NCBI GenBank assembly: GCA_903952205.1
Contig: CAJBEZ010000076.1
Location: 1 to 64,000, forward strand
Length of the DNA: 64,000 nt
Direction: 5' to 3'
Source: an uncultured Desulfomonile sp.
GTDB lineage: Bacteria; Desulfobacterota; Desulfomonilia; Desulfomonilales; Desulfomonilaceae
Under the pieces are notes generated by a model. That model was not told the origin of the DNA, did not search any database, and saw only the letters and a program-made list of their open reading frames with translations. The first letter of the stretch is position 1. Each line of letters opens with the position of its first letter. Both the position numbers and the translations under genes were made by a program. This document shows, one piece after another, positions 46,029 to 56,108 of this stretch.

Positions 46029-49000
46029 ATGGTGGAGTTCATGAAAAAATATTTCTGGCTTGTTTTTGGGCTGTTAACGTTAATTCTATTACCGATTTAT
46101 GATAGCGCATCATTAGGTTTCATTGGGGATATTATTGCTTCTGAACACGCAGAAAGCAATGATGTCTATTCCGGTTCAAAAAATGAGCAAAATTTGAATA
46201 GTATTGATTTCGAGACGCCGATTATTCCGAAAGACTCTTTTGGATGGGCTTTGGCTGCCGGATCAACATCCTCGGAGAAAACAACGTCTGACGCCGAACC
46301 GGCCGCAAGAGAAACAGTATCTTCTGAAGGTAAGCCACACAATGATTCGAATCAAGCGCCACCTAGAAACGATTCCACACAGTCAACCTCGACTGTAGAA
46401 AATATTCCGCAATCGGAGTCCGAATCACCAGATGACACGAAATCCGGCAAAAGCACCCACGAGACCGTTACCAATCTCCTGAAATCTGTAGAGACATGTG
46501 AACAAAATGGCGAATGGGAGTCCATGTTAATCTCAAGCAGATCAGCTCTGCTAAAGTCAAGATCGATAAGTGACCCCAGGTTGGAAGCAATTGCATTGAG
46601 AGGGGCGGCAAAGGCGAATTTTGAGTTAGGACGGAATGAAGAGGCTTCGCGCCTAATCGAGAAAGCAATTGCAATCAATCGGGAGTTGAAGAACGCCAAA
46701 GGGCGAGCGTTGGACCTGATTCTCGCAGGCCAGATTTCAATGGTTCAAACAGAATATTTGAAGGCCTCATCCCAGTTTGAGGAGGCTCAAAAGATCCTGC
46801 CTTCGTCGGAATCGGGCCAATTTCCTATATTGTTAAAGAATCTTTCTCAATCCTACATAAAATTACAAAGATTTCCCGAGGCGATCTCAATCCTCAACCG
46901 CTTGTCAAATATCTATTCAAAGAATAACAACGCGGACCAGGTAGCCACAATTCGGCTAAATATTAGCGACATATACATTTCCAAAGGTGATTTCAAAAAC
47001 GCTGGTGTGGAACTCAAGAAATCCGAGAAAACATTTCGTGAAACGAACCAGCCGAAATTACTCAGTCAAACGCTGTTTCGTTTGGCTTATCTAGGCATAG
47101 TTGCCGGCGATTTTAAGGGAGCGCAATCCAATCTTGACGAGGCCACAAAACAAACCGCCACCTCGGAAGTTAAATGGGCCCAAGCTCTCCAGGCAACGAT
47201 AAGGGGAATGGATGAACATGAAAAAGGAAACCTGAATAATGCTTCCGAGCAATTCACGCAGGCTCTTTCTCTACTTGAAGAAGGGCAGCACGTGTTGTTC
47301 AAAACTCGTGTAAAACTCTTGCTCGCCAAAGTTCATCTTGAAAAAGCTGATTGGGAGAGAGCGTTCGAGCTGGCATCCACCTCGCTCGATGATTTCAAAA
47401 GCTCTGCGTTCCTGGATGGTGAAGCTGATTCTGAGGAAATCCTTTCCCAGATCATGTTTCGGCAAGGAGCTCTGAAAAATGCTGTCGAACATTCTCAAAA
47501 GGCATTTGATATTTATAGGAAACTAAAAAATAAAGATCGTATGGTTGAAAACAGAATACTGTCCGTGGAGATTAACGAAGCTTTGGGAAATCCATCCGAA
47601 TCATTAAAACAACTCAAAGAGGCTATCGATATCTCAAAGACTGGAATAGATCGAAAGACATCGAATTACCTGCGACTGGCGGTGGCCAGGTTTCGTCTGA
47701 CCAGGGAAAACACTGACAAAGGGCTGGAAGCCGCTCTGGAGGCTAAGAAAGATTTTATGGCTATGGATCATGTTCGGGGAATCGCTGAAGCTGATTTTAC
47801 CCTTGGATTAGGTTACGAACTTGGAGGAAATACTTCTAAGGCCAAAGAGCTGATAGAAGTAGCACTGAATAAGCATCGGCAAATTGGAGACCGATATAAC
47901 GAGGGAAAAGATTTGACGGCTTTAGGCGTGATGTTTAAGAACGCAGGTTCAATTGATCTGGCTGAGCAAACGTTTCATCAGGCATTAGAATTACGAAAAT
48001 CAATCGGTGATTTGAGAGGTTATGCCGCAAACCTCGTAAATCTGGCAAATATATATCGACGCAAATCCACGAACTCAAAAGCGTCCGAGAATTTACAGAC
48101 CGCCCTTGGAATATATCGACAGGTGTCTGACAAAAAGGGAGAAGCCGACGCTCTAACGAATTTGGGCAATCTAGACGCATTAGATGGATTGTACCAGGCT
48201 GCGATGGAAAAGTTCAAACTTGCTCTGGAACTTCATAAACAAACATCCGACATCCGAGGCATTGCTACAGATCTTATCAGCATCGGCTCATTGCACCTTG
48301 TAGCAGGGGATATGGAAAATGGCGCGTCCGCTCTTAAGGAAGCGGAAGAGTACAACAAACGTATACACAATCCTTCAGGGACCCTCGCGATACTTTCTGA
48401 GACAGCTACAATTTACAAGGCCCGAAAAAATTACGCCGAAGCCCTTGCCTATTTGAACAAGGCTATGGAACTCGCCAGTGTCGATAAAGATCCTAAATCT
48501 ATCTCCTCGATTAATCTCAGAATGGCGTCAGTCTTTGAAGAAATGGGGGATTTCCAAAAAGCCCTGGGAATATTCGAACAATCTCGAGATCAACTCTCCA
48601 AAACCCAGGATATCAAGGGGTTGGCTTGGGCTCTCGGATCGATTGGCATTATTCAGGCAAAAATGGAAGATTATGAAAACGCGATTAAAAATCTAACTGA
48701 GTCTAATCGCTTAAGAAAAGAACATAGTATTTTATCCAGGCAAGCCCAAGAAATTGACTTCTGTCTAGGGGAAATTTATCAGGGATTCAAGGACTATGAC
48801 CGTGCCCTCGATCATTTTCATAGGGCCCTGGCGGTCTCCCAGACAACAGGAAACGACAGATATACTGGAAAAATTTACGATCGAAGTGGGAATATTTATT
48901 TCAGGATGGAGGACTACTCAAAGGCCAGAGATTTTCTCGAAGACGCTTTACGGATAAGTTCAGAAAACGGAGAAACAAATGCCCAGAAAACTCAGTTAAT

Positions 49001-51152
49001 ACGTCTGGCCGATGTGATGAGTAAGCTAAAGGATCCTGAAAATGCCATGAAATATCTCCAGAAGGCGCTAGTAATTACGAGAGAAACCAAGGATATGGCA
49101 AACGAGTCCAGGGTTTTAACGAGGATAGGAACCATTAACCAGGTCCTTGGACGACCGAATTCAGCCATGGAAAACTATGCTGAGGCTATGGATATTAGAA
49201 CCAAACTTGGAGATCGACGAGGAATGAATGAAAACCTGCTTCAAATATCTCTTGTGAACTCAACATTAGGGGATTTTGAAGCGTCGGTTACAGATCTTAA
49301 AAAAGGGCTTGACATAGCCCAGGCGTCTGAAGACAGGAGCATGATTTGGAAAGCCTATTTCATTATGGGACGAACTCTGGAAGAAAGGAAAAATTTTGGA
49401 GAAGCTCTTGAAGCTTATAGAAAGGCCTTAACCATAGTTGACAGAATGGACGCCGACTACTCAGAAGAATCTGAGGAAGATGATTTTATTTTCGGGGGAA
49501 CTTCGTCTCTGTTCGAGACCACATTACGAGTTCTGATGAATCTCGCCAAAAAGGACCCTGAAGGAGAGTATGATAATCAGGCCCTTAGACTTGTTGAACG
49601 ACTCAAAGCGGCTTCCTTCGAAGATACTTTGTCCATGATAAACATCCCAAGTTTTTCAAATGTCCCAGATGACCTTCTCTTAAGGGAAAAGAGCCTTAGG
49701 TTGAGCCTTAACCGCTTGAACGTAAAACTGATGGAGCAACGGTCCAAGAATCATCCCAATAACGAATTAATTAAGAAACTCTTAAAGGAAAGACGCAAAA
49801 AAGAACAGAGCTTTGCCGTCTTGAGGGATCAACTATCGAGAGATTACCCCGCCTACGTCAACCTGACTAAACCTAAGACAATGTCAATTCATCAGGTTCA
49901 AAAACATCTAGATCCTGAAGAAGTATTGCTGGAATACATGGTGACTCGTGGCCGAACATATATCTTCGCCATAGACAAATACCGATTCCACACTTTTTCC
50001 ATTGACTACCCTCTTTCTGAAATGGACAGGGATGTAGAACTCCTTATTCGGCCCCTGCATAAGCACGAGACGCTAGCAAGTTGGGATCCATCGGTGGCTT
50101 ACAAGATTTATTCAAAGATTGTGAAACCCGTCGAGTATGCGATGGCAGGCAAAAAGATTGTTACCGTAATACCTCATGGGCCATTGAGTTGGGTCCCATT
50201 TGAGATTCTGGTTGACTCAAAGTCTCATGAAACCAAAAGATTTTGGTCCGCTAACGACAAACCCAGTTACTTGCTGGAAAAATACACATTTTGTTATGCC
50301 GAATCTACATTCTCGCTTTGTCTCTACAGAAACAAACCATCTGAAATAAAACCTGGATGGAATCTGGTGGCTTTTGGCGATCCTGTGTTCAATGACCCCA
50401 CCAAGACACTGGAGCTTAACCCAGGCACTCAAAAATTAATCTCCCTTGTAAACATGCCCCAGAACCTTCCTCTTCGAGAAAACGAAATGCTTAGACCTTT
50501 ACGCGAAACCCGTAAGGAGATACTGGAAATATCCAAGATAGTCGGTGGCCCCACTCAGACCTATCTGGACAGGCAGGCAACTGAAACCCTCTTTAAGAAA
50601 GCGGATCTAAGCCGTTACATGTACATCCATCTCGGTACTTATGGAGTTCTAACTAATGGTTTTGGGCGTTCTCGACAACAGCCCGCCATTATTTTCTCTT
50701 TATTCGGTGACAAGGAAAGTGATGGATTCCTACAGTTGGGAGAAGTATTTGGACTAAAACTCAACGCGGATCTGGTCGTCTTGTCGTCATGCATCTCTCC
50801 GGCAAACATCCTGAATTCAAGCTCTAACGGACCCTTTGATTTGGCGAAAGCGTTTCTTTTTGCCGGGACAAGCTCTATGGTACTTAGCTCCTGGCAGGTC
50901 AACGAGGAACACGCTGAGAGATTGCTACTCGAAATGTACAGGAACCTTAAAGACGACTCAAAAGCCGAAGCGCTTAAAAAGGCTCAGATATCCCTACTGC
51001 AAAGTCCTGGAACTTCTCATCCCTATTACTGGGGGTCTTATATACTCGTCGGAGACTGGCGTCACAAGTTTCTTTCAGCCAACAATAGATGGGAACCGGA
51101 AAGCGTAGGATTCAAGGGAGTCTCGACGTGGAGAAAGCTGTTTAACATGTAA
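46029..51152 (+). CDS. Giant TPR-CHAT protein
   Basis: 1707 residues. A signal peptide or anchor (KKYFWLVFGLLTLILLPI), a low-complexity Ser/Glu/Asp-rich linker to about residue 145, then a very long run of tetratricopeptide repeats (NLG..Y...G....A...). A basic linker (about 1230-1290) leads to a C-terminal CHAT domain (TVIPHGPLSWVPFEILVD onward). CHAT enzymes are caspase-like proteases with a His-Gly and a Cys. The Cys is present (residue 1588, VVLSSCIS), but the HFATHG position reads HLGTYG, with Tyr 1538 in place of His. The C-terminal SSWQVNEEHAERLLLEMY and YYWGSYILVGD are typical CHAT. The start may be ATG 46041. Exported location is inferred. Confidence 0.85.
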   Translation: MVEFMKKYFWLVFGLLTLILLPIYDSASLGFIGDIIASEHAESNDVYSGSKNEQNLNSIDFETPIIPKDSFGWALAAGSTSSEKTTSDAEPAARETVSSEGKPHNDSNQAPPRNDSTQSTSTVENIPQSESESPDDTKSGKSTHETVTNLLKSVETCEQNGEWESMLISSRSALLKSRSISDPRLEAIALRGAAKANFELGRNEEASRLIEKAIAINRELKNAKGRALDLILAGQISMVQTEYLKASSQFEEAQKILPSSESGQFPILLKNLSQSYIKLQRFPEAISILNRLSNIYSKNNNADQVATIRLNISDIYISKGDFKNAGVELKKSEKTFRETNQPKLLSQTLFRLAYLGIVAGDFKGAQSNLDEATKQTATSEVKWAQALQATIRGMDEHEKGNLNNASEQFTQALSLLEEGQHVLFKTRVKLLLAKVHLEKADWERAFELASTSLDDFKSSAFLDGEADSEEILSQIMFRQGALKNAVEHSQKAFDIYRKLKNKDRMVENRILSVEINEALGNPSESLKQLKEAIDISKTGIDRKTSNYLRLAVARFRLTRENTDKGLEAALEAKKDFMAMDHVRGIAEADFTLGLGYELGGNTSKAKELIEVALNKHRQIGDRYNEGKDLTALGVMFKNAGSIDLAEQTFHQALELRKSIGDLRGYAANLVNLANIYRRKSTNSKASENLQTALGIYRQVSDKKGEADALTNLGNLDALDGLYQAAMEKFKLALELHKQTSDIRGIATDLISIGSLHLVAGDMENGASALKEAEEYNKRIHNPSGTLAILSETATIYKARKNYAEALAYLNKAMELASVDKDPKSISSINLRMASVFEEMGDFQKALGIFEQSRDQLSKTQDIKGLAWALGSIGIIQAKMEDYENAIKNLTESNRLRKEHSILSRQAQEIDFCLGEIYQGFKDYDRALDHFHRALAVSQTTGNDRYTGKIYDRSGNIYFRMEDYSKARDFLEDALRISSENGETNAQKTQLIRLADVMSKLKDPENAMKYLQKALVITRETKDMANESRVLTRIGTINQVLGRPNSAMENYAEAMDIRTKLGDRRGMNENLLQISLVNSTLGDFEASVTDLKKGLDIAQASEDRSMIWKAYFIMGRTLEERKNFGEALEAYRKALTIVDRMDADYSEESEEDDFIFGGTSSLFETTLRVLMNLAKKDPEGEYDNQALRLVERLKAASFEDTLSMINIPSFSNVPDDLLLREKSLRLSLNRLNVKLMEQRSKNHPNNELIKKLLKERRKKEQSFAVLRDQLSRDYPAYVNLTKPKTMSIHQVQKHLDPEEVLLEYMVTRGRTYIFAIDKYRFHTFSIDYPLSEMDRDVELLIRPLHKHETLASWDPSVAYKIYSKIVKPVEYAMAGKKIVTVIPHGPLSWVPFEILVDSKSHETKRFWSANDKPSYLLEKYTFCYAESTFSLCLYRNKPSEIKPGWNLVAFGDPVFNDPTKTLELNPGTQKLISLVNMPQNLPLRENEMLRPLRETRKEILEISKIVGGPTQTYLDRQATETLFKKADLSRYMYIHLGTYGVLTNGFGRSRQQPAIIFSLFGDKESDGFLQLGEVFGLKLNADLVVLSSCISPANILNSSSNGPFDLAKAFLFAGTSSMVLSSWQVNEEHAERLLLEMYRNLKDDSKAEALKKAQISLLQSPGTSHPYYWGSYILVGDWRHKFLSANNRWEPESVGFKGVSTWRKLFNM

Positions 51153-51277
51153 CATCGAAGATTGATCCAGTCCTACAAATATATTTTACGTATGTGCCAT
51201 AAGTCGCTGGTTCCTGTGATTTCTTAACCACCAAAATCATTTGGGAAATCGACTTTCAAAATCTCTAGGATTCATTT

Positions 51278-52492
51278 ATGAAAATCTTGGTTCTTAACAG
51301 TGGCAGCTCTTCGCTCAAATTCACTTTGTTTCAAATGAGTGATGAAACTGTGCTGATCTCCGGAACATTTGAGAGAATTGGACTTCCTCAATCAATATTC
51401 AGTTTTCAGGAATTTGGAGCTCCCAATGAAACAGTTGTTGCCGATATCCCGACTCAGGGGGCGGCATTGGATACATTATTTGAAGCCTTGACTGCGGCTC
51501 CGATATCTGCGCTGGCAGATATCCCGGCAGTAGCCCACCGACTTGGGCATGGCGGAAAATATCGCGAAACAAAACTCATAGACACAGAAGTAATGGATGA
51601 GATCCGTAAAGTGACTCCATTTTTCCCACTTCACTACCCGGCAATGATTCTGGAGATAGAGGAATGCATGAAGAAAATGCCTCAGGCTCTTCATGTGGCT
51701 GTCTTTGACTGTTCATTCCATCGCAACATACCTGATGAGGCTGCGATATACGGACTGCCCTACAGATTCTTCTCTGAAAAAGGTTTCAGGAGGATCGGTT
51801 ATCACGGTAATTCCCATGCCTTTTCCGCGATTGAATCGTCCAACTTCCTGGGTCGGCCCTTGACACAGTTGAGAATAATTACCCTTCACCTGGGAAATGG
51901 ATCAAGCTCGTGCGCCATCAAGTACGGCAAATCTATAGACACAACAATGGGGTTTACAACTGTTGAGGGCCTTATCATGGGTACGCGGTCGGGGGACATT
52001 GACCCCGGGCTTATCCCATTTATAATGGATGATGAAAAGCTCTCAACCGATCAGATTTCAGACATGCTGGTCAATCATTCTGGGTTGCTTGGAATAAGCG
52101 GATTAAGCCGTGACATGAGAGAAATCGAGAAGGCGGCGATCGAGGGACATGAGCGTGCGTCGCTGGCGCTGAACGCGTTCTGTTACAAGGTCAAGAGGTC
52201 CATAGGATCAATGTTGCCGGCGCTTGGCGCTTGCGATGTTCTTGTTTTCACAGGAGGTATTGGTATAAACAGTTCCACTGTGAGGTCAAAATGTCTTGAG
52301 GGGACACAAGAATTGGGCTTTATTATTGACCACGAGAAAAACCTTAACTTGGCTCCTCCAACTATGGCGCATCCTGTCGCAGAGATTTCAGCGCATTCAT
52401 CTCCCATTAGAATCTTAGTAATAAGGGCGAATGAAGAAATCATTATGGCCAGAGAATGCCATGATCTGGCAAAGGCTGTCCTTAAAATATAA
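51278..52492 (+). CDS. ackA: Acetate kinase
   Basis: 404 residues. The N-terminal LVLNSGSSSLKF, AHRLGHGGKYRET, FDCSFHRNIPDEAAIYGLP, HLGNGSSSCAI, GTRSGDIDPG and FTGGIGINSSTVR are diagnostic. It makes ATP from acetyl phosphate, the last energy-yielding step when acetyl-CoA from beta-oxidation is excreted as acetate. AGGA lies eight bases before the ATG. No phosphotransacetylase gene is adjacent. Confidence 0.97.
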   Translation: MKILVLNSGSSSLKFTLFQMSDETVLISGTFERIGLPQSIFSFQEFGAPNETVVADIPTQGAALDTLFEALTAAPISALADIPAVAHRLGHGGKYRETKLIDTEVMDEIRKVTPFFPLHYPAMILEIEECMKKMPQALHVAVFDCSFHRNIPDEAAIYGLPYRFFSEKGFRRIGYHGNSHAFSAIESSNFLGRPLTQLRIITLHLGNGSSSCAIKYGKSIDTTMGFTTVEGLIMGTRSGDIDPGLIPFIMDDEKLSTDQISDMLVNHSGLLGISGLSRDMREIEKAAIEGHERASLALNAFCYKVKRSIGSMLPALGACDVLVFTGGIGINSSTVRSKCLEGTQELGFIIDHEKNLNLAPPTMAHPVAEISAHSSPIRILVIRANEEIIMARECHDLAKAVLKI

Positions 52493-52550
52493 GGCGATCT
52501 TATTCTCATTGTATTGAGGGGCGCCGCTCGACAATCTAATGGAGGCTTCT

Positions 52551-53126
52551 TTGGACAAATTAGGTGTTGTTTCAGGAAGATTTCAGGTGTTTCACAATGA
52601 TCATCTGGAGTATCTCCTTGCCGGACTTTCTCTTTGTGAAAACCTTATAGTGGCGATAACCAACCCCGATCCTTCAATGACCGGCATTGACCCCTGTGAC
52701 CCTAATAGGCATTTGATAGAGTCTAATCCCCTCTCTTATTTCGAAAGATACACTTTGATTAAAGCAGTGCTTTTCGAACATGATGTACCATACAATCGAT
52801 GTTCCGTTGTCCCCTTCCCTATCAATATTCCTAAGCTTTACGAATCCTATGTTCCACTGGAGGCAATTTTTTATCTCACTATCTATGATTCCTGGGGCCG
52901 GCGAAAAATGGAACTTCTTCAGAAACATGGATTCAAAACTCATGTAATCTGGGAAAAATCTCCGAATGAAAAAAAAATCTCCGGTTCAGATGTGCGATGT
53001 CTGATCGCCTCGGGAAAACACTGGGAGCATCTTGTTCCCAAAAGTGTGGCCAAACTGATAAGGGAATGGAATCTCGGCAGGAGGTTACAAAATAGACATC
53101 TTGAAATCGGCCAATCTTCTCATTAG
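52551..53126 (+). CDS. NMN adenylyltransferase-like nucleotidyltransferase
   Basis: About 191 residues. GRFQVFHNDHLEYL is the nucleotidyltransferase (T/H)xGH-like box of the NadM type, and ISGSDVRCLIASG is the C-terminal ISxTxxR-like motif. The family joins NMN and ATP to NAD. Archaeal-type NadM lengths are similar (about 170-190). TTG 52551 with GGAGG five bases upstream is a better start than ATG 52539, which lacks a site. It follows ackA on the same strand after 58 bases. Confidence 0.75.
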   Translation: MDKLGVVSGRFQVFHNDHLEYLLAGLSLCENLIVAITNPDPSMTGIDPCDPNRHLIESNPLSYFERYTLIKAVLFEHDVPYNRCSVVPFPINIPKLYESYVPLEAIFYLTIYDSWGRRKMELLQKHGFKTHVIWEKSPNEKKISGSDVRCLIASGKHWEHLVPKSVAKLIREWNLGRRLQNRHLEIGQSSH

Positions 53127-53136
53127 AAATTCTAGT

Positions 53137-53886
53137 TCACTTCAACTTTGCATAAATGTCCCCCTGAAGAGTTCGGTAAGACAATTTCCTCAACGTATCC
53201 AACAATTCACTCGATTCTACCCATAACGGGAGATGTAGCCTGGGCCTCTCACCGATAGTGAAGTTATACGTGTAAGCGCCCAGTCCCGAGAGTCTATTTA
53301 TGCAGGATTCAAATTTAGAAAAGAATTCCACGTGATATTCAAATGACAACTTTCCAATTGGCGAATTTAGACCACACAGAACTTCATGATCATAACCCTC
53401 AACATCGATTTTACAAAAAGAAGGCAGTCCATGCTTTTTGATGAGGTCGTCCAGACAGGCTAATTTAACCGTCTGTGTTTGCCGCCATTTAAAGTGTCTG
53501 AATCTACCACTCTCCTTTACTGCCTTGATCCAATCAGTGGACATTGATGAAATTGGACTTCTTACATCACTAAGATATAACAACCCAACTCCCCGATGAT
53601 TTCCAAGAGCCATTGTCTCAAGCCTAAAATTTGAGTTGTGTCGGAACCTGGACGCCAGCAACTTCACACAAGCAGGTTGGGGCTCTACAGCCACGACTCT
53701 TGCGCCCAGTTCCAGACAGAGAGATGTATAATCCCCAACGTTGGCGCCAATGTCAAAAACCAGGTCGTCGTGTCGTATAAATTGTGAGAGAAAAGATAGC
53801 GTTTCTGAGCGGTTAAAAGATCTTTTAGCAGCCTTGAAAACCTTTCTTACCCTTGAATACATTCTAAGAACCGACTGTGAGTCCAA
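53137..53886 (-). CDS. FkbM-family methyltransferase
   Basis: 249 residues. LVFDIGANVGDYTSLCLELGARVVAVEPQP is the SAM-binding motif of FkbM proteins, followed by CKIDVEGYDHEVLCG, also typical. The substrate is unknown; many members O-methylate sugars or lipids. The start is TTG 53886 (GGGGA ten bases upstream); ATG 53862 is an alternative. It is a single gene facing nadM. Confidence 0.82.
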   Translation of the reverse strand: MDSQSVLRMYSRVRKVFKAAKRSFNRSETLSFLSQFIRHDDLVFDIGANVGDYTSLCLELGARVVAVEPQPACVKLLASRFRHNSNFRLETMALGNHRGVGLLYLSDVRSPISSMSTDWIKAVKESGRFRHFKWRQTQTVKLACLDDLIKKHGLPSFCKIDVEGYDHEVLCGLNSPIGKLSFEYHVEFFSKFESCINRLSGLGAYTYNFTIGERPRLHLPLWVESSELLDTLRKLSYRTLQGDIYAKLK

Positions 53887-54004
53887 ATTTTAGAGATCCC
53901 CTTTTCAAATCAGAAACGGGTCATTGATTACCTCTCAAGCTCAATGCCAAGAAAGGTCGGTTTATTTTAATGTTGTAAAAGATTGACGGTATCAACATCT
54001 GTAA

Positions 54005-55102
54005 CTAACTGTGGCTTGAAATAAAAGCCTCCGTTAAATCAAAAGCTTGATCATCTGAGAACTGTGTTCGCGGCTTTTTCATGAAGTAGGCTGAAGGTCC
54101 TTCCAAAACCCCTGAAACTCCTCTTTCCATAGCTAGCTTGCAACAACGAATTGCGTCAATCACTACACCCGCTGAATTGGGGGAATCTTCGACGGATAAT
54201 CTCAATTCCAGATTAATTGGGACGTTTCCAAAGATTCTCCCATCTATTCTCACGAAACAAATCTTGTTGTCTTTGAGCCATGGAACATAATCACTTGGTC
54301 CAACGTGAATCTGGGCATCCGGCAGTCTATTAGTGATTACCGCCTGTACAGCTTCGGTTTTGGATATCTTCTTAGATTTAAGTCTGTCTCGGTTCAGCAT
54401 ATTCAGGAAATCCGTGTTGCCTCCTACATTTAATTGATAGGTGTTGTCGATTTTTACTCCCCGGTTACTCAAAAGATGCGCAAGAACTCTGTGAACAATG
54501 GTCGCTCCTAATTGTGACTTTATATCGTCCCCTATTAGAGGTAGACCGGCGTCTTTGAATCGATTGACCCACTTTTCGTTACTGGCGACAAAAACGGGAA
54601 TGTTGTTGATGACACCCAAACGGGCTTCTAACGCGCACTCGACGTAAAACGCTGTAGCCAATTCTGAACCAACGGGAAGATAATTCAGCATAATTTCAGA
54701 TTTGGATTCCTTTAGGATTGATACTATCTCTTTCCGTTCCAATTCTTTTTCACCGGACAGCACAAATGTTTCCGCTCCGGAATAATCTCTCATGTGGGAA
54801 GATATTCCGTCCAGTGGCGCTCCCATTTGTACAATGACTCCCGTTGGTGGACAGTCACTCATTATGTTCATGCAGCAATTTGGCTGGCTGAATATAGCTT
54901 CGGACAAGTCCTTTCCGACCTTTCTGGCGTCAACGTCAAACGCGGCTGCAACTTCCACATCAGAGGCGGTGTATGGACCGATTTTGGGGTGCATAAGACC
55001 GATGGCGGTGTTAGCGCCTTCTGATTCATAATATCTGATACCTTGAATTAATGAGCTTGCGCAATTTCCCACACCGACAATTGCGATCCTTATTTTTTTC
55101 AT
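54005..55102 (-). CDS. ino1: Inositol-3-phosphate synthase
   Basis: 365 residues from ATG 55102 (AAGG five bases upstream). The NAD motif IAIVGVGNCASSLIQG, DVDARKVGKDLSEAIF, NYLPVGSELAT, GDDIKSQLGATIVHR and NVGGNTDFLNM with the following RLKSKKISKTEAV are characteristic of bacterial/archaeal-type MIPS. It cyclises glucose-6-phosphate to inositol-3-phosphate. It diverges from a CDP-alcohol phosphatidyltransferase gene, which implies inositol phospholipid synthesis. A longer frame to 55228 lacks support. Confidence 0.92.
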   Translation of the reverse strand: MKKIRIAIVGVGNCASSLIQGIRYYESEGANTAIGLMHPKIGPYTASDVEVAAAFDVDARKVGKDLSEAIFSQPNCCMNIMSDCPPTGVIVQMGAPLDGISSHMRDYSGAETFVLSGEKELERKEIVSILKESKSEIMLNYLPVGSELATAFYVECALEARLGVINNIPVFVASNEKWVNRFKDAGLPLIGDDIKSQLGATIVHRVLAHLLSNRGVKIDNTYQLNVGGNTDFLNMLNRDRLKSKKISKTEAVQAVITNRLPDAQIHVGPSDYVPWLKDNKICFVRIDGRIFGNVPINLELRLSVEDSPNSAGVVIDAIRCCKLAMERGVSGVLEGPSAYFMKKPRTQFSDDQAFDLTEAFISSHS

Positions 55103-55264
55103 GAGCCCTTCTTCCTGTCCTTGAGTCTGTCCCGGCGGTGTGCGTTCCAAATTCATATCCGGTATAGTTTGCGTGGACAGTTGTCCAAGTTTTTTGATAT
55201 CTTTAAAAATAGCATAGTATCGACTCAATTCAATCGATTGACTTCTATATCGCAGGGTAATTTG

Positions 55265-55912
55265 ATGTCGCTTGAATCCGAATCAGTGTGGATGACCAAA
55301 CCCACGGACCGGTTCATATTGAGGTGGATCAAAGTCCACCTTTCCGCAGGCATAACCGTATCTCTTGTTGGGCGTAAATGGATCAGACCATGGATGATCA
55401 CACTTGTTTCCATGACCTTTGGGATCGTAGCCGGTATATGGTTCGCAGCCGGTTCCGGATTCGCTGCTGGTCTCTTTGCTTCGCTATCGCAAGTATTTGA
55501 TGGTGTAGATGGACAATTCGCTCGGCTCACCGGTAGGGTGACAAGATTTGGAAGCTTCTTGGATTCGGTTTTGGACAGGTACGCCGATGGTTTTTTGGTC
55601 ATGGGACTTTCCGTCTTCTGTTTGCGTAATGACACTGGCTTGGGGTTCAGTTTTTTGGCTGTATTAGGAGCCATGGCAGTGGTTGGTAGCAGCTTGGTAA
55701 GTTATACAAGTTCTCGAGCCGAAAATTTAGGAATTGACTTGGGATCTCCGACGCTGGCCAGTAAAGGATCACGAACCGCTGTGGTTGCTATTTCAGGTCT
55801 TTTGAGCCCCATAAGTCACTCGATTCCTTTGGTGGCAATGTTTTACCTAGTCATTCATACCACAGCGGTTGTTGTGTTTAGAATACATAAGGCCGGCGCC
55901 TCAACAGATTAG
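55265..55912 (+). CDS. CDP-alcohol phosphatidyltransferase (probable PI-phosphate synthase)
   Basis: 215 residues with about six membrane helices. The catalytic motif fits D-x3-DG-x2-AR-x8-G-x3-D-x3-D: it begins at DGVDGQFAR and ends FGSFLDSVLDR. The family transfers a phosphatidyl group from CDP-diacylglycerol to an alcohol. The divergent ino1 next door makes inositol-3-phosphate, the acceptor of phosphatidylinositol-phosphate synthases, so that activity is the best inference. An alternative is another polar acceptor. ATG 55265 with AGGG upstream was chosen. Confidence 0.8.
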   Translation: MSLESESVWMTKPTDRFILRWIKVHLSAGITVSLVGRKWIRPWMITLVSMTFGIVAGIWFAAGSGFAAGLFASLSQVFDGVDGQFARLTGRVTRFGSFLDSVLDRYADGFLVMGLSVFCLRNDTGLGFSFLAVLGAMAVVGSSLVSYTSSRAENLGIDLGSPTLASKGSRTAVVAISGLLSPISHSIPLVAMFYLVIHTTAVVVFRIHKAGASTD

Positions 55913-56108
55913 AAATGCGCCAGGGTTGAATCACACGTCAAGAAATTCGGGCTATTGTATGATTTAAGTTTCAACTGTTTCATATATGTATTAATCTTGG
56001 TTGGCGCGGTTGTGGTCCCCTAAATCAGGGAAAGAATTGTCTTTCTCTCTCTAGGCGAATTTGGTTTCAAACTTACGGGTTTTACCAATTATCGTGAGAC
56101 GTGTAGAT

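Noticed and set aside
46600-49500. CRISPR-like or tandem DNA repeat signal in the TPR region
   Set aside because: Periodicity is at the protein level (34-residue TPR units); the DNA copies are not near-identical and there are no spacers.
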